From positions 10,698,876 through 10,762,875 of the forward strand of contig JAQFVV010006203.1 of the NCBI GenBank assembly GCA_028023455.1: DNA of 64,000 nucleotides, written 5' to 3'. This document shows positions 1 to 12,935 of the stretch, one piece after another. The DNA is from Epiperipatus broadwayi. Taxonomy: Eukaryota; Onychophora; Udeonychophora; Euonychophora; Peripatidae. Position 1 is the first letter of the stretch. The number at the start of each line of letters is the position of its first letter. The notes under the pieces are model-generated. The model did no database searches and was not told the DNA's origin. It saw only the letters and a program-made list of their open reading frames with translations. Position numbers and translations under genes: made by a program.

Positions 1-150
1 ATAATGCAGATATATGTAAGTTTTATTCACATATCTCGCTAGTGTTTCATCACAGCCCGCCCTAGTTTGAGAGGTAAAATGCGTCAATCTCATTTTCACT
101 CTGATTTTTTATTTTAGCTTTACCCATATAGCTTGTATTACCAATATGTA

Positions 151-813
151 ATATATAAAGAACCTGCTACTAGCTCTAAACAAGCTTAATTTTTTTTTAT
201 GATAAATGCTACAAGAGAAAATACATGAAGCTTTTATCTATGATGGTCCCTATCCCCAGACCGGTTTCGAGCTATGGCTCTCATCAGTGAGGAGCTAGGA
301 CATAAGATTCAAAATATTAACTCAAACGAAGCATTTATCTAATACTTAAATATTAAGAAAAAGATCCAAATCTTCAGACACCTACATGTCTTCAAACTCA
401 GCTCTTTAACCAAAGAAACAAGCTATATAGGTATTGTGATATATGACTGATTTTTACTATTATAATTTTGCTATTAGGGCTTTGGCTATATTAAATTGCT
501 AAGCCTACTAATATATGGGATCTCTGAATTTAGTTCCGGTCATATAGTTTCTTTGGTTAAAGAGCTGAGTTTGAAGACATGTAGGTGTCTGAAGATTTGG
601 ATCTTTTTCTTAATATTTAAGAATTAGATAAATGCTTGGCTTGAGTTAATATTTTGAATTTATGTCCTAGCTTCTCACTGATGAGAGACATAGCTCGAAA
701 CTGGTCTGGGGATGGAGACCATCATAGATAAAAGCTTCATGTATTTTCTCTTGTAGCATTTATCATAAAAAAAATTAAGCTTGTTTAGAGCTAGTAGCAG
801 GCTCTTTATATAT
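151..813. repeat. Palindromic MITE-like element 1
   Basis: Two long arms (about 151-432 and 541-813) are reverse complements of each other at high identity and surround a loop of about 110 bp. Both outer ends read TATATAAAGA-CCTGCTACTAGCTC toward the centre and abut TA-rich DNA, which fits a TA target. Each arm carries a block around CCCCAGACC-GTTTCGAGCTATG and CTCATCAGTGAG that recurs in other repeats of this window. No ORF is present. I infer a non-autonomous DNA transposon, superfamily unknown. Confidence 0.75.
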
Positions 814-2492
814 ATATATATATAAGTTGTATGTGTGTATACAAGCTGGTCAGTATAGACAGCCTTAAAGCACTTTGGAAATAATAATGATATGCAGAAA
901 AGAAAATTAGTTTACCACAAAAAGTAACATGCTAATTTGCATGTCAATAATGTCTAAGCTTATGCAAATTATCAAACCTGATAAAAATGTCTGCAGAACT
1001 TCAAATGGTGTTTTATCAGTTCAGGTCAGTTAGAGGTGTCTAGAAAAGTATTAATGTAAAGATAGAAAAAAAAACGAGCTGAAAGCAGATTAGAAAAACT
1101 CTTAAGTATAGAGTAAACCAATGTCAGCAGTAAAGAAGAGCTCTAGACATAATCTAAGTAGACTATAACAAGAGATATGTATGAGTAGTAAAGTGCTTAC
1201 AGAACTAGTAAAGAGATTTTATTATATTAATTATCCAGCTACCAGAAAGAATTGGCTCTGGATATATTAATTACTAATATAAGGAGAAAGATAATAGGTT
1301 AATAGATATTCTAGCCTATTCTTATTGGCTATGGAGTGGCATAAAATATTTCATAATACTTTAAATATCATTCAAGAATTTGGCTAGCTCAAAGAGTTTA
1401 TCAGGCATGTTATTAGGATTTAAGTCTTTTCATTTCTAAGATTGCAGAGTTGTTTTAATTTCATTGACTTGTCTTTATCCAAATCTAAATGAGTTGGTAA
1501 GTGTTATATGATTTTTTTGTATTTGTATTTAAAAGGATGATCAAAATATTTTTTTATTTTTGAAATATAATTATCATATAAAAGAGATCTACCTACTGAT
1601 TTATTAAGATTAGGATTTCATTTTTCATATGTTATTTTCATTATAATATCAATAATGACCATGATCAACTAATGTCTCTTTTTTCTCCACTTTTAGTTCA
1701 CTAATCATTCTTAAGCCTTTTTGTCAATTACTAAACTTCTATCATTATATTATTAAGTTTCTTATAAAACTCAGCATTGTTTTTTTATTGCACTAAATAG
1801 AAACTGTCACTCTAAGTATTAATTCAATCATTTCAAATAGACTATCAGAATGTCTTTTTAGTGGATCCTAAAACTTTCTTAGTCAAATACACCATAGCAT
1901 CCCTTTAAAATATGGTGGGTTTGCAAATTAAAATTGGCAATTTTAATGTTTAATAAAAGTTGAAATTTAGCAGCAATAATAGCTGCTTATGAAATATGTA
2001 TATCAAAGTTTTAATCAACATGTTTAGAACGGAATCCACATTCTTGAAGCAACTATTATATTAATTTTGGAATTACTAATTTGTAATCTGTTTGTAGTTC
2101 TTTTTCAGGTTAACTTGCTTCCACTATAACACAATCCATAAGATGCCATGAGTTTAAAAATGAATGAATCTTTGCTTTTTATGGTATATATTAGTAATAT
2201 GTTATTTAAAATTTATATCCCACAACACAAACTTGAAACATGTGGATAAAGATATATGAAAAAGTTTAATGATCCCTCAAAATGCATTTCTGGCTGAACC
2301 ATATTGCATGATTGTTTATTATATTTTAGTAAAAAGATCATTAAAATTTATGTTGTTGCCCCTATATTTATTGAGAGAAAGGTAAGTAAACAAGTTCTGA
2401 TAATGATGATATTGATGATCCAAGTAATATATTTTTTAAACCACTAAACATTACATGACCATCATTCTTTATGCTTACTCAAACTGTTTAGA
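814..2492. other. AT-rich stretch without recognised features
   Basis: It starts with a short TA repeat (about 809-826) next to the palindromic element. The rest is AT-rich, with frequent stops in all frames and no exon with convincing splice sites. Confidence 0.6.
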
Positions 2493-2783
2493 AGAGGTAA
2501 AACTCTCCATATAATAGTGCCACTCAAGTAATCAATGGATGCAAGAAGACTTATGCATAAAATCCTTGTCTAATGCATCCAATATCCCCAGACTAGTTAC
2601 TAGCATTAGATCCTAAGATCTAGATGCAATGATCTCAGATCTAAGGCTTCTCACTGATGAAAGTGACAAGCTAGAAACTAGTTTGGTGATATTCTATAAG
2701 GGATTTTATGCCCAAGCCCTACTGCATCCATCGATTACTCTGGCTTGCACTGAGTGATGCTATTATATGGAGAGTTTGCCTCT
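2493..2783. repeat. Palindromic MITE-like element 2, complete copy
   Basis: The ends are inverted copies of AGAGG-AAAACTCTCCATATAATAG. The inversion continues inward through GTAATCAATGGATGCA and GCATAAAATCC. The centre contains a variant of the shared block (CCCCAGACTAGTT, ATCAGTGAGAAGC analogue). Length is about 290 bp with no coding capacity. A truncated relative of the left half lies at 22549-22642. Confidence 0.75.
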
Positions 2784-4476
2784 GTTATCATACTTTTTAT
2801 TAGAGACTATTCCTTTTTTTTTCTGTTGCCTTTATCAAAAAACTTGTTGTGCATAGTAGATATTGCCATTTTCTTTTATAATGAATTTAAAAAAAATAAT
2901 ATTATAAAAAAACACAAATTTCAAAACAAAAACTTTTAAAAATCATACTAAAAAACAAACAAAAGAAAGAATAATACATCGGTCCCCCACCCAAAACAAC
3001 AAAAATTTGAAAAAAAGTGGGAAAGATAGAAGTGATTATACATTATGAATTTATATGTGACCAATATTTCAGTTACAAAAGAGTCAAGCAATAAAATATT
3101 TCACTATCCATGGATATAATAAAAAAACATTAGAACTAGAATAGAGTTTTTTTGAATACTTGTTATAACTTTTACTGAACATATTTTATAAGATCAAATT
3201 CTTTAAGAGATAGAGAAATAATCATTAAACCACAACGAACACTTATTAATTAAAAACTAGCAGACACATAAATCTCTTGGTCATCTTTGTTTCTAATTAT
3301 GAGGAAACAAAAGTATAAACTAAAAAATACACTCAGTATGAATTATTTATAAGCCTAGCTCTTTTCCCTATCTGCCCAAATACTTTTTTAAAAATAATAT
3401 TCTAGATCTGGGCGACCTTGTATGGAAAGTTCCTTCGATTCGCTTTGGAATGTCAAGAGGCAAACTTCTCCTCAGGAGTGATTTCTTTGTATGTCATTAG
3501 ACGATTCCTTATTCTATAAACAAAAGAATGTCAATAATAATATTCTTTGTTAAACAAGCAACAGTTATTTTTATATAACTAATAAAAATACCCCCCTCTA
3601 ATTAATAATTATTATTAGTCATTCATTAGATTAGAGATTATCCATTTAATGAATAATATTTCTGTAGTGTAATTTTCATCACACCACTCTTACACAAAAT
3701 AAGGACTGGTTTCTATCTACTTTTAACACCTTGTGGAGGGATGTGCATATGACCAAAGATATGTGGAAAAGATTATGATCTCCAAGATACATATTTCAAA
3801 CTGAACCAGCTCTATCAATGGGTGCAGAACACATCCTCTTACATATATTTACTGTTCGTATATATAGATGGGGAATTACTATTACTGCCTTCACAACTTT
3901 GACAGAAACCACTAGATGAAAGTATATTAATATTTTTTTATTAATAAAAAATACCTCCTCTACATAGTCTAGGGTTTGGTAACTAGAAACGCATATTAAT
4001 AACTTAACTGAAAAATTCTATTACTTTACTATTTAATAATACTAAATTATAACAATAACTTTACTGAAATTTTCCATCACATTAAAAATATATTAATAAA
4101 TTTTACATTTTAACGCTTTTTACACTTGCAGCTTTTTACAATATTATATATATATTAAGTACACAAGATTTTTAGCATAACAATACATACATACATGTAA
4201 AATGCACAGTATTGTTGGTACATATTTATTTTTCTTGTGTGATATATATATATACAACATATATATATTTAAATACATAACATATTTATGTAATATCTAA
4301 ATACACATACTAAAGTAATATTTTCTGTCGACTGAAATGTATTAATATATCAACTAACATTTTGTTTAAAGAAATGTATAAACTGTAGTATCCTCATTAA
4401 TATTCTATAGTCATGTTTTTGTAAATAATTCAGATTTTAATATATTCCTGTTTTATAACGATGTTAAACGGGTTTA
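2784..4476. other. AT-rich stretch with one GC-richer patch
   Basis: Mostly AT-rich noncoding DNA. A patch at about 3403-3500 is richer in GC and CpG than its surroundings and is open in one plus-strand frame for about 37 codons. It has no clear splice acceptor and I recognise no family. It may be a fragment of a dispersed repeat. Confidence 0.5.
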
Positions 4477-4546
4477 AACGTCAGTACAATTGGAATCGGT
4501 AGCTGATTTAAAATTGGAGATACTGATTCCAATTGAGCTGACGTTA
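4477..4546. repeat. Short hairpin with 25-bp arms
   Basis: AACGTCAGTACAATTGGAATC (first 20 bases shared) at 4477 is matched in reverse complement by GATTCCAATTGAGCTGACGTT ending at 4545, around an 18-20 bp loop. It may be a minimal MITE or the core of one. Confidence 0.6.
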
Positions 4547-4552
4547 CTTGAG

Positions 4553-5699
4553 TTGCTTTTTTTATTTTATTTTAAGAAGTAAAAATAATTCATTTTGACA
4601 TTATATCGTCGTACTATAAAGATATGAACTTAAAGGCGATTATTGTTTATTATAGTAATCAATCTCTATTAGAAAAGCATAAATGTATTAGTAGTTTCAT
4701 AAATCTCCAGATAACCAACTTCAAATGACAAATTGCTTTTTAATAAGAAGTAGCGATCTCATTGCTGCAATACATTTTAATTTAAACCACTCTTATTTAT
4801 AATATATATAATTTACGTAAATACATTTTTTTAAGCAAAAGAAAATGAAATATATTAATATAAATTTAAAGAAAGTATATTAAATTATTTATGTGACGTG
4901 TGAAGGTAATTAGAATAACAATAACAGGAACGATTTACAAACAAGTGATAATTCTTGACATCATTTATAATTTGCTATTGTTTGCCCCATCCTTAACACA
5001 ATTAATTCAACTTTACCATTTTAAAGCTAAATAATAAATTTCAATGCGTTTTTCCAGCTTTTAAATATATAAAATATAAATGTATTCCTCTAGTTATAGA
5101 AGGTCCATCTGAGGCAGTGGTTAGTACAGTCAGATGATACATTTTCAAAAAGACTTTTTTTTTTTTTTAAAGACGATCTTAAGTTTCTCTAAATTAGTTA
5201 ATCACTCACCATTAGTGGGTAAAAGATTGATTAATTATGGGTTGATGGAAAGCAAAATATAATCTATATTCTTCAGATTAAAAAAAAAACATTAATAGAA
5301 AGGTTTAAAACTCTGGAATACATAAGTTCAATTACTGGAAGTGATAGTTCTCAGAACAGTCCATGAAGCGTTAGTTTTGTTGTAGTAAAAAAGAAATGTT
5401 ACAATATAATTTGAAGTAGGAAATGAGAAAATTGGAATTCTAAAAGGCACATTGAATTTTAAAAGAAAAGGAAAAGCACTCCAGAAGAAAAAATAAGAAA
5501 TAATTAATTAAGGATTTTTTTTTTTTGATAAAAATGATAAAATATATATATACGATATATTAGTTAATTAATGAAAAGAAAATGGCAGTGATTAAATCTG
5601 TAATTAATGAAATAAGCAGTTGAGGAAAAATAACTTGAATTAATAAGACAGGGAATGATTAGACTGTTTGAATAAGTTAAAATACACGGAATTGGGTTC
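4553..5699. other. AT-rich stretch without recognised features
   Basis: Low-complexity AT-rich DNA with T and A runs (5156-5170, 5515-5527). A weak tRNA-like A-box (GGCAGTGGTTAGTACAG) at about 5114-5130 has no B-box partner at the expected spacing. Confidence 0.5.
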
Positions 5700-6611
5700 T
5701 TGTGATTTACGCCAATGTGGCCACTTGATGGCATTGTTCCTTGCAAAAATAATGAAATGTAATGTCATGGCCAATAATTTTTTGTTTTCTGTCGATTCTT
5801 AAAAGTATTTTTAAAAAATTTACAACAAACCTTGTTTTCTAAATTACATTTTTTAATTACATTATACATTTCAGCGCATAGTGCTAGAATATTTAGGGGG
5901 GTCTCCGATGGTTTTGACAATCTAAAAGATCACAATACATACCCTAGTCTGATCAAACCAAGCTTTCAGCATGTAATGCTGGAATGTGTGTGTGTGTGGG
6001 GTCCAATGGTTGTGCCGATCCTTCGGATCGGCCAATACATGCAAAAATCGGAGCAAAACAAGCTTTCAGCGCATAGTGCTAGAATGTGGGGAGGGAGATG
6101 GTTTTGATGATCTGAAGGATCAGTCAATACATGCATTAGTCTGAGAAAACAAAGATTATGATTTCAAAAACAACCTACTCATTTCATTACTCTCATAACT
6201 GTTCTCCCAACAATCATGCCTTTTCGCGTGACTTATGTGAAATGGTTCTGGCACATACATTTTTGAAATTGTTTTCACTTTCCAAGATGTGTAGGGAAAT
6301 GCACGATGGGCTTACAATTATTAGTATGTAATAGTACATCAGGTAAGGTGTAAGATCATTACTTCCAATGCACATAAAAACACTTATGGCCAGTTGAATT
6401 TCAAATACTCTCATATCCTATGGTAGTAATCTGTGACGTGTGCACAATATTGACATGAAGCATAGTATGAAACGTCATCTAGGCCTGCTAACAGCTAATA
6501 TAAACAGAACTGTTTTATAGGCTGTAAATTGGGCCATTTAAACAGCATATTTATGTGCTTTTGCAAAGAAACAACACCATCAAGTGGCCGCATAGGACAT
6601 AACTCACAACT
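5700..6611. repeat. Inverted-repeat-bounded element with tandem repeat core
   Basis: The left arm (about 5700-5776) and right arm (about 6528-6611) are imperfect reverse complements, best preserved around GCCATCAAGTGGCC. They enclose about 750 bp including the tandem array at 5866-6160. No transposase is seen. I infer a non-autonomous transposon that carries a minisatellite. Confidence 0.55.
5866..6160 (+). repeat. Three tandem ~97-bp units
   Basis: Unit starts at TTTCAGC are at about 5869, 5964 and 6064. Each unit has GCATAGTGCTAGAATGT or a variant, a G run, GATGGTTTTGA, a GATC-TTCGGATC or GATCTGAAGGATC element able to pair with itself, and ACATGCA followed by AGTCTGA. Unit 2 has a GT expansion. 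The open frame across the units is a by-product of the repeat. Confidence 0.75.
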
Positions 6612-7019
6612 ACCATTAATTGAATCTGTAAATGCAGAATTTAATTAGTGAGAAGATAAGAAAAAATTCAGAAATATATAAAAAATGTGGAAAAGGGATA
6701 GCAGAATTTTTTTATTTTTACAAGTATACAAAATGAATTGTGTTTCTGCCATCATCAGCCAATTAGCAGAAAAATATATAGTGGAGAATTGGCACTGCAA
6801 GACATCATGGTGATACTAGTCCCATCAGTTACCTGAAGATTAATGAGCTGGTTAGAACTTTATACTGATTGCCCTGATCTTATTGTTATAAATTTATGGG
6901 ATGTAGCAAATAATAGCTGTCTCTAGTTAAGAATTGCTATATTTCATAAAAAAAAGCCATTGGAGATTTCATTTTTAACTTGTGCAGTATAGAGTTTTGT
7001 ATCACTGGTGGGCATATTG
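6612..7019. other. Short intergenic stretch
   Basis: AT-rich DNA between two repeats. Nothing recognised. Confidence 0.5.
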
Positions 7020-7306
7020 CTTATTGGTCATATCAATAAAGACTTAATTTTAGCATATTGAGTTTGTAAATTTATTGAATACTATTTTAATCTATTTTGC
7101 CATGTCTATGGCAAATTTGCACACAATTTGTTTGCTATCTTGATTACCCTTTGGCCTGTGAAGCAAAATAAAGAGGCTATCTTTGCAGTATTCTCAGTAA
7201 TATTATTTAGTGTAAAGTAATTTTTTATCCTCTGAACATACAATGGCCAATCATTTGGATTATCTGCATAAAATTCACTTATACTGATTTGTTATTTGCG
7301 TGCCAT
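7020..7306 (-). pseudogene. gag N-terminal fragment, gypsy-type LTR element (second copy)
   Basis: Read on the minus strand from the ATG at 7306-7304, this matches the gag start of the element at 45796-49401. Shared features are a DWP-Y-QRI-NYF segment, a run like ENT-K-ASL-CF-GQ, and an A-KLC motif. Stops and frameshifts interrupt it soon after the ATG, and the match fades by about 7020. No protease or integrase follows, so only the 5' LTR, primer site and gag start survive. The primer site at about 7376-7398 reads TTGGAGCAGTCATCATAG, a decayed form of the tRNA-Ser-like site. It is a gag relic without coding function. Confidence 0.7.
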
Positions 7307-7398
7307 TTTCTCTGTTAGTTCAAATCCAGTCACAACCGTCCCAGTTTGCTGTTTAGCCAATTCCTTAATATTCATCTCCTATGATGACTGCTCCAATT

Positions 7399-7893
7399 TG
7401 CTGTGTTCTGTGAGCAGCAGGTAAATAATTAACAAAGAGCATAATTGAGATAGTAAGCTAATAATTTAATTCAAATAAGATATGAGCTTATTTACAAATG
7501 TACATAGTCTATTTAAGGTGCATTAAAATAATAAAAAATGAAGATGACCTGCACATAATAAAACCCTAGTCCTGCTTTTGGACTTACAGAAGCAGGATTC
7601 TCTGAATTACATTAATACCAGAACATATAGATCAGATTCTGTGTATTTATATGCTGCTCAAGACTTCTGGAGTCTTTGCAAACTTTACCAAATACGACAT
7701 TTTTACATAACTCGCTGTATGTGGTGTTTTTTTTACATACGTATGGTATTTTTTACACATCTCTCCATATATGGTGTTTTTTACAGTTCTCTGACCTTAT
7801 AAGATCAGATATCAATTCCATGACCTAACAACATTGGTAGACATTTATAGTTACATTGCTACACATTTACTGTTACACAGTTATTTATTTAAT
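7399..7893 (-). repeat. Truncated LTR of the 45.8-kb gypsy family
   Basis: The reverse complement aligns with the LTR at 45796-46406. Shared blocks are the ACAGCA end next to the primer site, GTCCAAAAGCAGGACTAGGG, the AGACTCCAGAAGTC region, the triple CCATATATGGT motif and AACAACATTG. The outer, AT-repeat half of the LTR is missing or too diverged to see. It is more diverged than the copy at 45.8 kb. Confidence 0.8.
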
Positions 7894-7913
7894 TATATAT
7901 ATATATATATATT

Positions 7914-8110
7914 CATGCTAAACCAGCACTCACCAGTTGGTCCAGATTATCATCTCACACACATATATATAATCAATGCTCAGTTTATATTAAGATAGCA
8001 AATCTTCATACTTTAATGGACAGGCTTCAATCCACTGCAATCTCCAACTTTTCAGCCATCCATATCATTGAAAATCTGATGATGAAAACTCAAATCCCAT
8101 GCTGAGGCTA
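7914..8110 (+). repeat. Dispersed ~330-bp repeat, copy 1
   Basis: It begins near CATGCTAAACCAGCACTCA and continues through GTTGGTCCAGATTA, TTAAGATAGC, ACTTTAATGGACAGGCTTCA and AATCTGATGATG. Homologous copies lie at 20566 and 28355 (opposite orientation) and 44795 (same orientation, partial). No coding capacity; class uncertain. Confidence 0.8.
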
Positions 8111-8123
8111 ATATTATATATAT

Positions 8124-8128
8124 AAGTT

Positions 8129-8164
<36 letters not shown>

Positions 8165-8169
8165 AACTT
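8124..8169. repeat. Perfect TA-repeat palindrome
   Basis: AAGTTACAAT is followed by an AT dinucleotide tract and then ATTGTAACTT, giving a 46-bp near-perfect palindrome able to form a cruciform. Confidence 0.85.
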
Positions 8170-8660
8170 AAATAAAAAGAGAAAAGAATTATAATAATAC
8201 CTGAGTAGTGGCTATGAATCAAAAGCTCAGACTGATGAGTTGTCAATCACATTATATTAAGGGGACTCATACACATAAATAGTCATCGAAATTTATTACT
8301 TTCAATACTCAAGTAAATATTAATTATAAATAAAATATCGGTGGCTTAAATTCATCAATTTCTACTTAAGATTTCTGAAGATATAATATCAATGATTAGA
8401 AACAATAATGCTTGGAGACTAGTCATTTAAGGTGTCTGGCCTATTTCAAACCCTAGTTAGGCAGGCATTGTATCAACAATAAACAAGTAGAAACTATAAA
8501 CAAATTATTAAGAACAAACTATTATAACTCAGGAAATAACATCAAGTGGGTGAGTATACTGGTAACTCAATAAAATAACTTCTCAGGTATACAGATGGTA
8601 GATTTTGTTCACTTTCATCTCTTGGTTTGATGTCAAGTGCATATTTAAGTAAATAACAAG
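8170..8660. other. AT-rich stretch without recognised features
   Basis: No exon, repeat or RNA gene is recognised between the TA palindrome and the SINE-like segment. Confidence 0.5.
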
Positions 8661-8664
8661 TGAA

Positions 8665-8775
8665 TAGGGTCTAGCAGGATGCCACTAGATTATCTGAACC
8701 TAGACACAGTTATATCTTATAACCTTTTCACATGTACCAGGTTTGAATCCCTTTTTGGTACTTTGTTTCTAACAA
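8665..8775 (+). repeat. tRNA-derived SINE head
   Basis: An A-box-like stretch (TCTAGCAGGATGCC, about 8670-8683) precedes a B-box-like GGTTTGAATCC (8740-8750). The same order, including CACTAGATTAT and GAACCTAGA between the boxes, recurs inverted at 58835-58925, so the two are copies of one family. It is not a functional tRNA: no cloverleaf can be closed. Confidence 0.6.
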
Positions 8776-11700
8776 AAATAGAGGATTTTGCTTTTAGATC
8801 CATATCATTGTATGCACTAATATTTAGGTAAACATAAAACATCCTTAAACTAAAGTGTATATAAAATTCATTAGACAGAAATCATTTCCTAGATCTTAAC
8901 ATAATAAATGCATTTCAATATCTTTATAAGTTTTACTAGCTCAGATTATACTATTAATTTAGGATGGCAATTCACTCATCCTTGCATGATATAGATGGTG
9001 GAATGGTCGTTATTATAATTATTCACAAATGTCAACTAAATACCGTGAAATCACTTATTTATCTATGGCCTTTAAACATTTATCTAGCTCATTAATTAAA
9101 ATGTGATAATGATGATAATAATAATAACAATAATAGTTTTCAGCCACAGCTTTAGGACTAAGCCTAATCATAAAACTTAATTTTTAAAGAAATTCATAAC
9201 TATTGTTTAATCTTAGTATATCTCATTAAATCTTAAATAATCAATATTAACCATTGATGATGAATGATCACAACTAATAAAGAATACTCTCAATGAACTA
9301 TATATGCCTCATTTAATAAAACAATTTAACCTTTATTATTTTATTATGAACATATGCAAACAATTTAAAGATAAAACTAAAAATTTATATGAATAATAAT
9401 AATAACAATAATTGATTATTTGGCAATCATAAGATTAATTTTGAATTCTTCCCCCTTTCCCGTCAAAGATATATAATGTATATTAAATTGGCTACTAAGT
9501 TTGCTAAAGTTTTCAATTCACAAAAAAATATTTCATAAAATAAAAAAAAATATTCACTCTTTTTTTTCTCTTTTGCACACATACTTTTATAATCTAACAT
9601 GTAAAGTAGAATGTAAAGAAAATGTTAGTAGAATTGGAAAAAGAAGATTTCAAGAAAAAAGTTTTTAAATTGCTTCTCCCCCCTTCCTGCTAAACTTAAA
9701 AATAACCTAATATTTTTAATGCTATATATGTCTATTATTTTTCCATTCACACGTAATTATATCCATGTAACAATTTAATATATTACTGTGTAGGTATGTG
9801 TTTATTCCCATAATAATCAAAACATTATTTAAAAACAAAATAATAATACAAAAAAAATATTTTACATATTAATAACATTTCATAACTTTAGATTCATATA
9901 CAATAATACCCTTTAGAAAATACTTCATTAATAAGCTATGGTTTTAATCGATTTTGGGTTGTGTTAAAGTTCTGAGAAAAAAATATAAAACTTCATTTCT
10001 AAAATTTTAGAATAGTCTTTGATATAATAAAAAGAAAATATATAGTAAAAGTTCATATTACCAGTCCCACGGGTTCAAACTTAGCTTGTTTAATATTCAT
10101 ACTTTTACAGAAATCATGGTTTATTTTTCTTGAGGCTTGTAATTATTTAATGGCTATGATTATGGTGATATTATTTTCCACTGGAACTCCTTTTTTCCTC
10201 TTCCTTCCTTGTTAAGCATAATTCTTCCATTAGAGTATATCAGTTGTTCTTTCATTTGCAATTTTTTTCTTACTGGGTTTAAATTCAGTCACTGGACCAA
10301 TTGTACTAGATGATTCAATTTGTACTAGATGATTTAATATTTATCAGTAGATTAATCATTTTTCTTCAGCTTTCAAATGCAGGTGAATGTTTTTTTTGCT
10401 TAAAATATCGAATTTTTCTTTTTAATCAGTCATCAGATGTGGAATATTTTATTTCATTTCAGACAATACTTTTTTTTCTATATGATATGCTGGTTGATGA
10501 TGAGTCAGGCCCCCAGATAAGAAAATATATATTTTTTTCAACCTGCCATGCTGTTTTTAATATTCACAAAAAAAACTTTATATTAAAAATGATTTTTAAA
10601 ATTGATATCTGCTAAATTAAAATGATTGCCTTCCTTAGTTTCAATATTTAAAATTCTCTTACTGATTTTTCCCAGACTGGTTTTTATAGTTTATTTTTTT
10701 AGCTAACTCATTCAATTAGATTTCTAGTGTAACTTTTTCTAGAAACATATTAAAAATCACACTACCTTGATTTTTCAGACTAATTTTGTTTTGAAGGAAA
10801 AATTGTTTTAATCCTTTTTCTTGACATCTCTGTCACAAATGTAACATCTAAAATTTGAGCTGCTTTCTTTGAGCAAGCTGATGGGACAATTTCAAAACTT
10901 AGTGCTCTCACCAAGCTTTAACAGAAAAACAACCAATCTTTATAAGAACAAAATTGTTACAAAATATATATCTAATTTAACACGTTTTCTCCTTTACCAC
11001 AAAATTGTGAAGCAAATAATTTAACAGTTTTAACTTTTTTTTTCAATATGTAATAAATGTAGGTTTATTTGTACAATGTACCCACACACCCCATCATTCA
11101 ACCCATTTATAAAAACTGGTCTATTAAAATAACCTAAATGCTTTCTAGAAATTATAATTTTATATTTAAAATTAAATCCTTAACTTTCAAATCCCAAACT
11201 ACAACTTTTAAAAAAAATAGAAATAAAATATTAGAATCTAGTAAATGTAGGTTAGCTTTGAAGAGAGTTTAATATTTAAAATATACAATGATAATTAAAC
11301 AGCTTACACACACACTGCCTATATATGTGTTATTATCCTATTTTTTTTAACAAAAAAAAAATTAAATATTGAATAATTAACTGTGTATACTATTCTTTTT
11401 GAGTTTTTTTATCAACACACGAACAAATAAAGAACATACCTATTGCCCCACTCTCTTTCTGTCTTAAGCTTTTAGAACTGGATCTTGTAGGGTTTAAATT
11501 TGGGTGCCCTACAGCTTCCTTTACTATATAAAAATGTGATGATGATTTTTGTTTCACATTTTTTTTCATGCACATTACTACAAATTTAGCTACTGACTAA
11601 ATTGTAATTGCACAATATATATATATATATATAGTTATTTTATACAATCATTATACAAAGTTATTGTACAAAGTTATTATTTTTATTCTACACAATCATT

Positions 11701-12935
11701 ATAGATTTATTGTTGCACACACATATATTCCTTGCTTGTCTTTGAACATTGCATATATGCTCTATATGGGATAGACATTAATGTTATATTTATCACAATA
11801 TTCATAAGGAATGGTCTTTTTTAAATCCTAATCCTAAACATAACTGTTTATGTAATAATAACTATAAAGAGATGACCCTTTTGTTTTTAACTCTAACTGA
11901 ACAAACCTTCTATACAATAATTATAAGGAGTAGCCTTTTGGTCTTAAACCTAATTTAATACAACTACAATTTATACAGGGATGACTCATTCTGAGATCAA
12001 TTACTAATTCATTAAACTAATAGTAATGTAATCTTTCATATGGATGTGAATATATGTAAACTATTAAACATTGAACAAACAACTGCACATATATAATTCC
12101 ATCTACATAAAGTCCAATTTTCAATAATCAAATATAAATTTAACTAAGAACAAATGAGACTAATAGCAATAATTACATCATTAACTATGGTTATATGAGA
12201 CTTAGGTAATTTATATGTGTGCATTGCATTTATGTGATTATTTTTTTTTTTTACCTTTTTCTCTTATTAATAACTTGTATAAAATACATAAGCTTAAGCA
12301 TATATACTTAATATATAATCATTAATTATTTTTCTTTTTTAAAAAATAATTATGACAAGTAAGAAGTTATTCCAAATCGTTTCTTTTTTAAAAAAAAAAA
12401 AAACTAATAGTTTTTTAAAAATAATATCTGGATAACAAGATTAGTTAAAATAAAGAAAAATCAGATTTTAAATATAAGACTCACCAAAACAAAATAATTG
12501 CCATTTATTATTTTTTTTTTTTTGTGACAAATATTAAAAATCCATTTATAGTGATAATATAGTTTTGTAATTTCTAGTTGTCTTTTAAATTAGCCTATTT
12601 CTTCATTTCAGTTGGAATTATTGGATCATTCAAAAATATTTCAGATTAAATCTAGATCAATGTTAATAGTGTTTTTCCCTTTTATTCACAAAGCATAGTG
12701 AAATCTTGGGGTTTGAATGAAATAACATTTCCTTTTGGTCAAAAAAAGAGAAGAACTTGATTTTATAAGTTTTTTTTTTTTTTTTTTGGCTTACTTATTT
12801 CATTTTCTTTTTTTTTTTAAAAAAAAAAACAAAAACAAATTTGCATATCATTTTGCTTAGAAGTGAAAAAAAAATCTTTTTATTTATTTATGATAATGAA
12901 TAATAGATCGTTCATTTCAATATATATATATAGGA
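8776..12935. other. 4-kb AT-rich stretch without genes
   Basis: It holds simple ATAAT-type repeats (9101-9136), a TA tract (about 11612-11632), and several long T or A runs (12240-12252, 12394-12405, 12768-12788). The reading frames here are short, hydrophobic or lysine-rich, and of the kind AT-rich DNA gives by chance. Confidence 0.6.
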
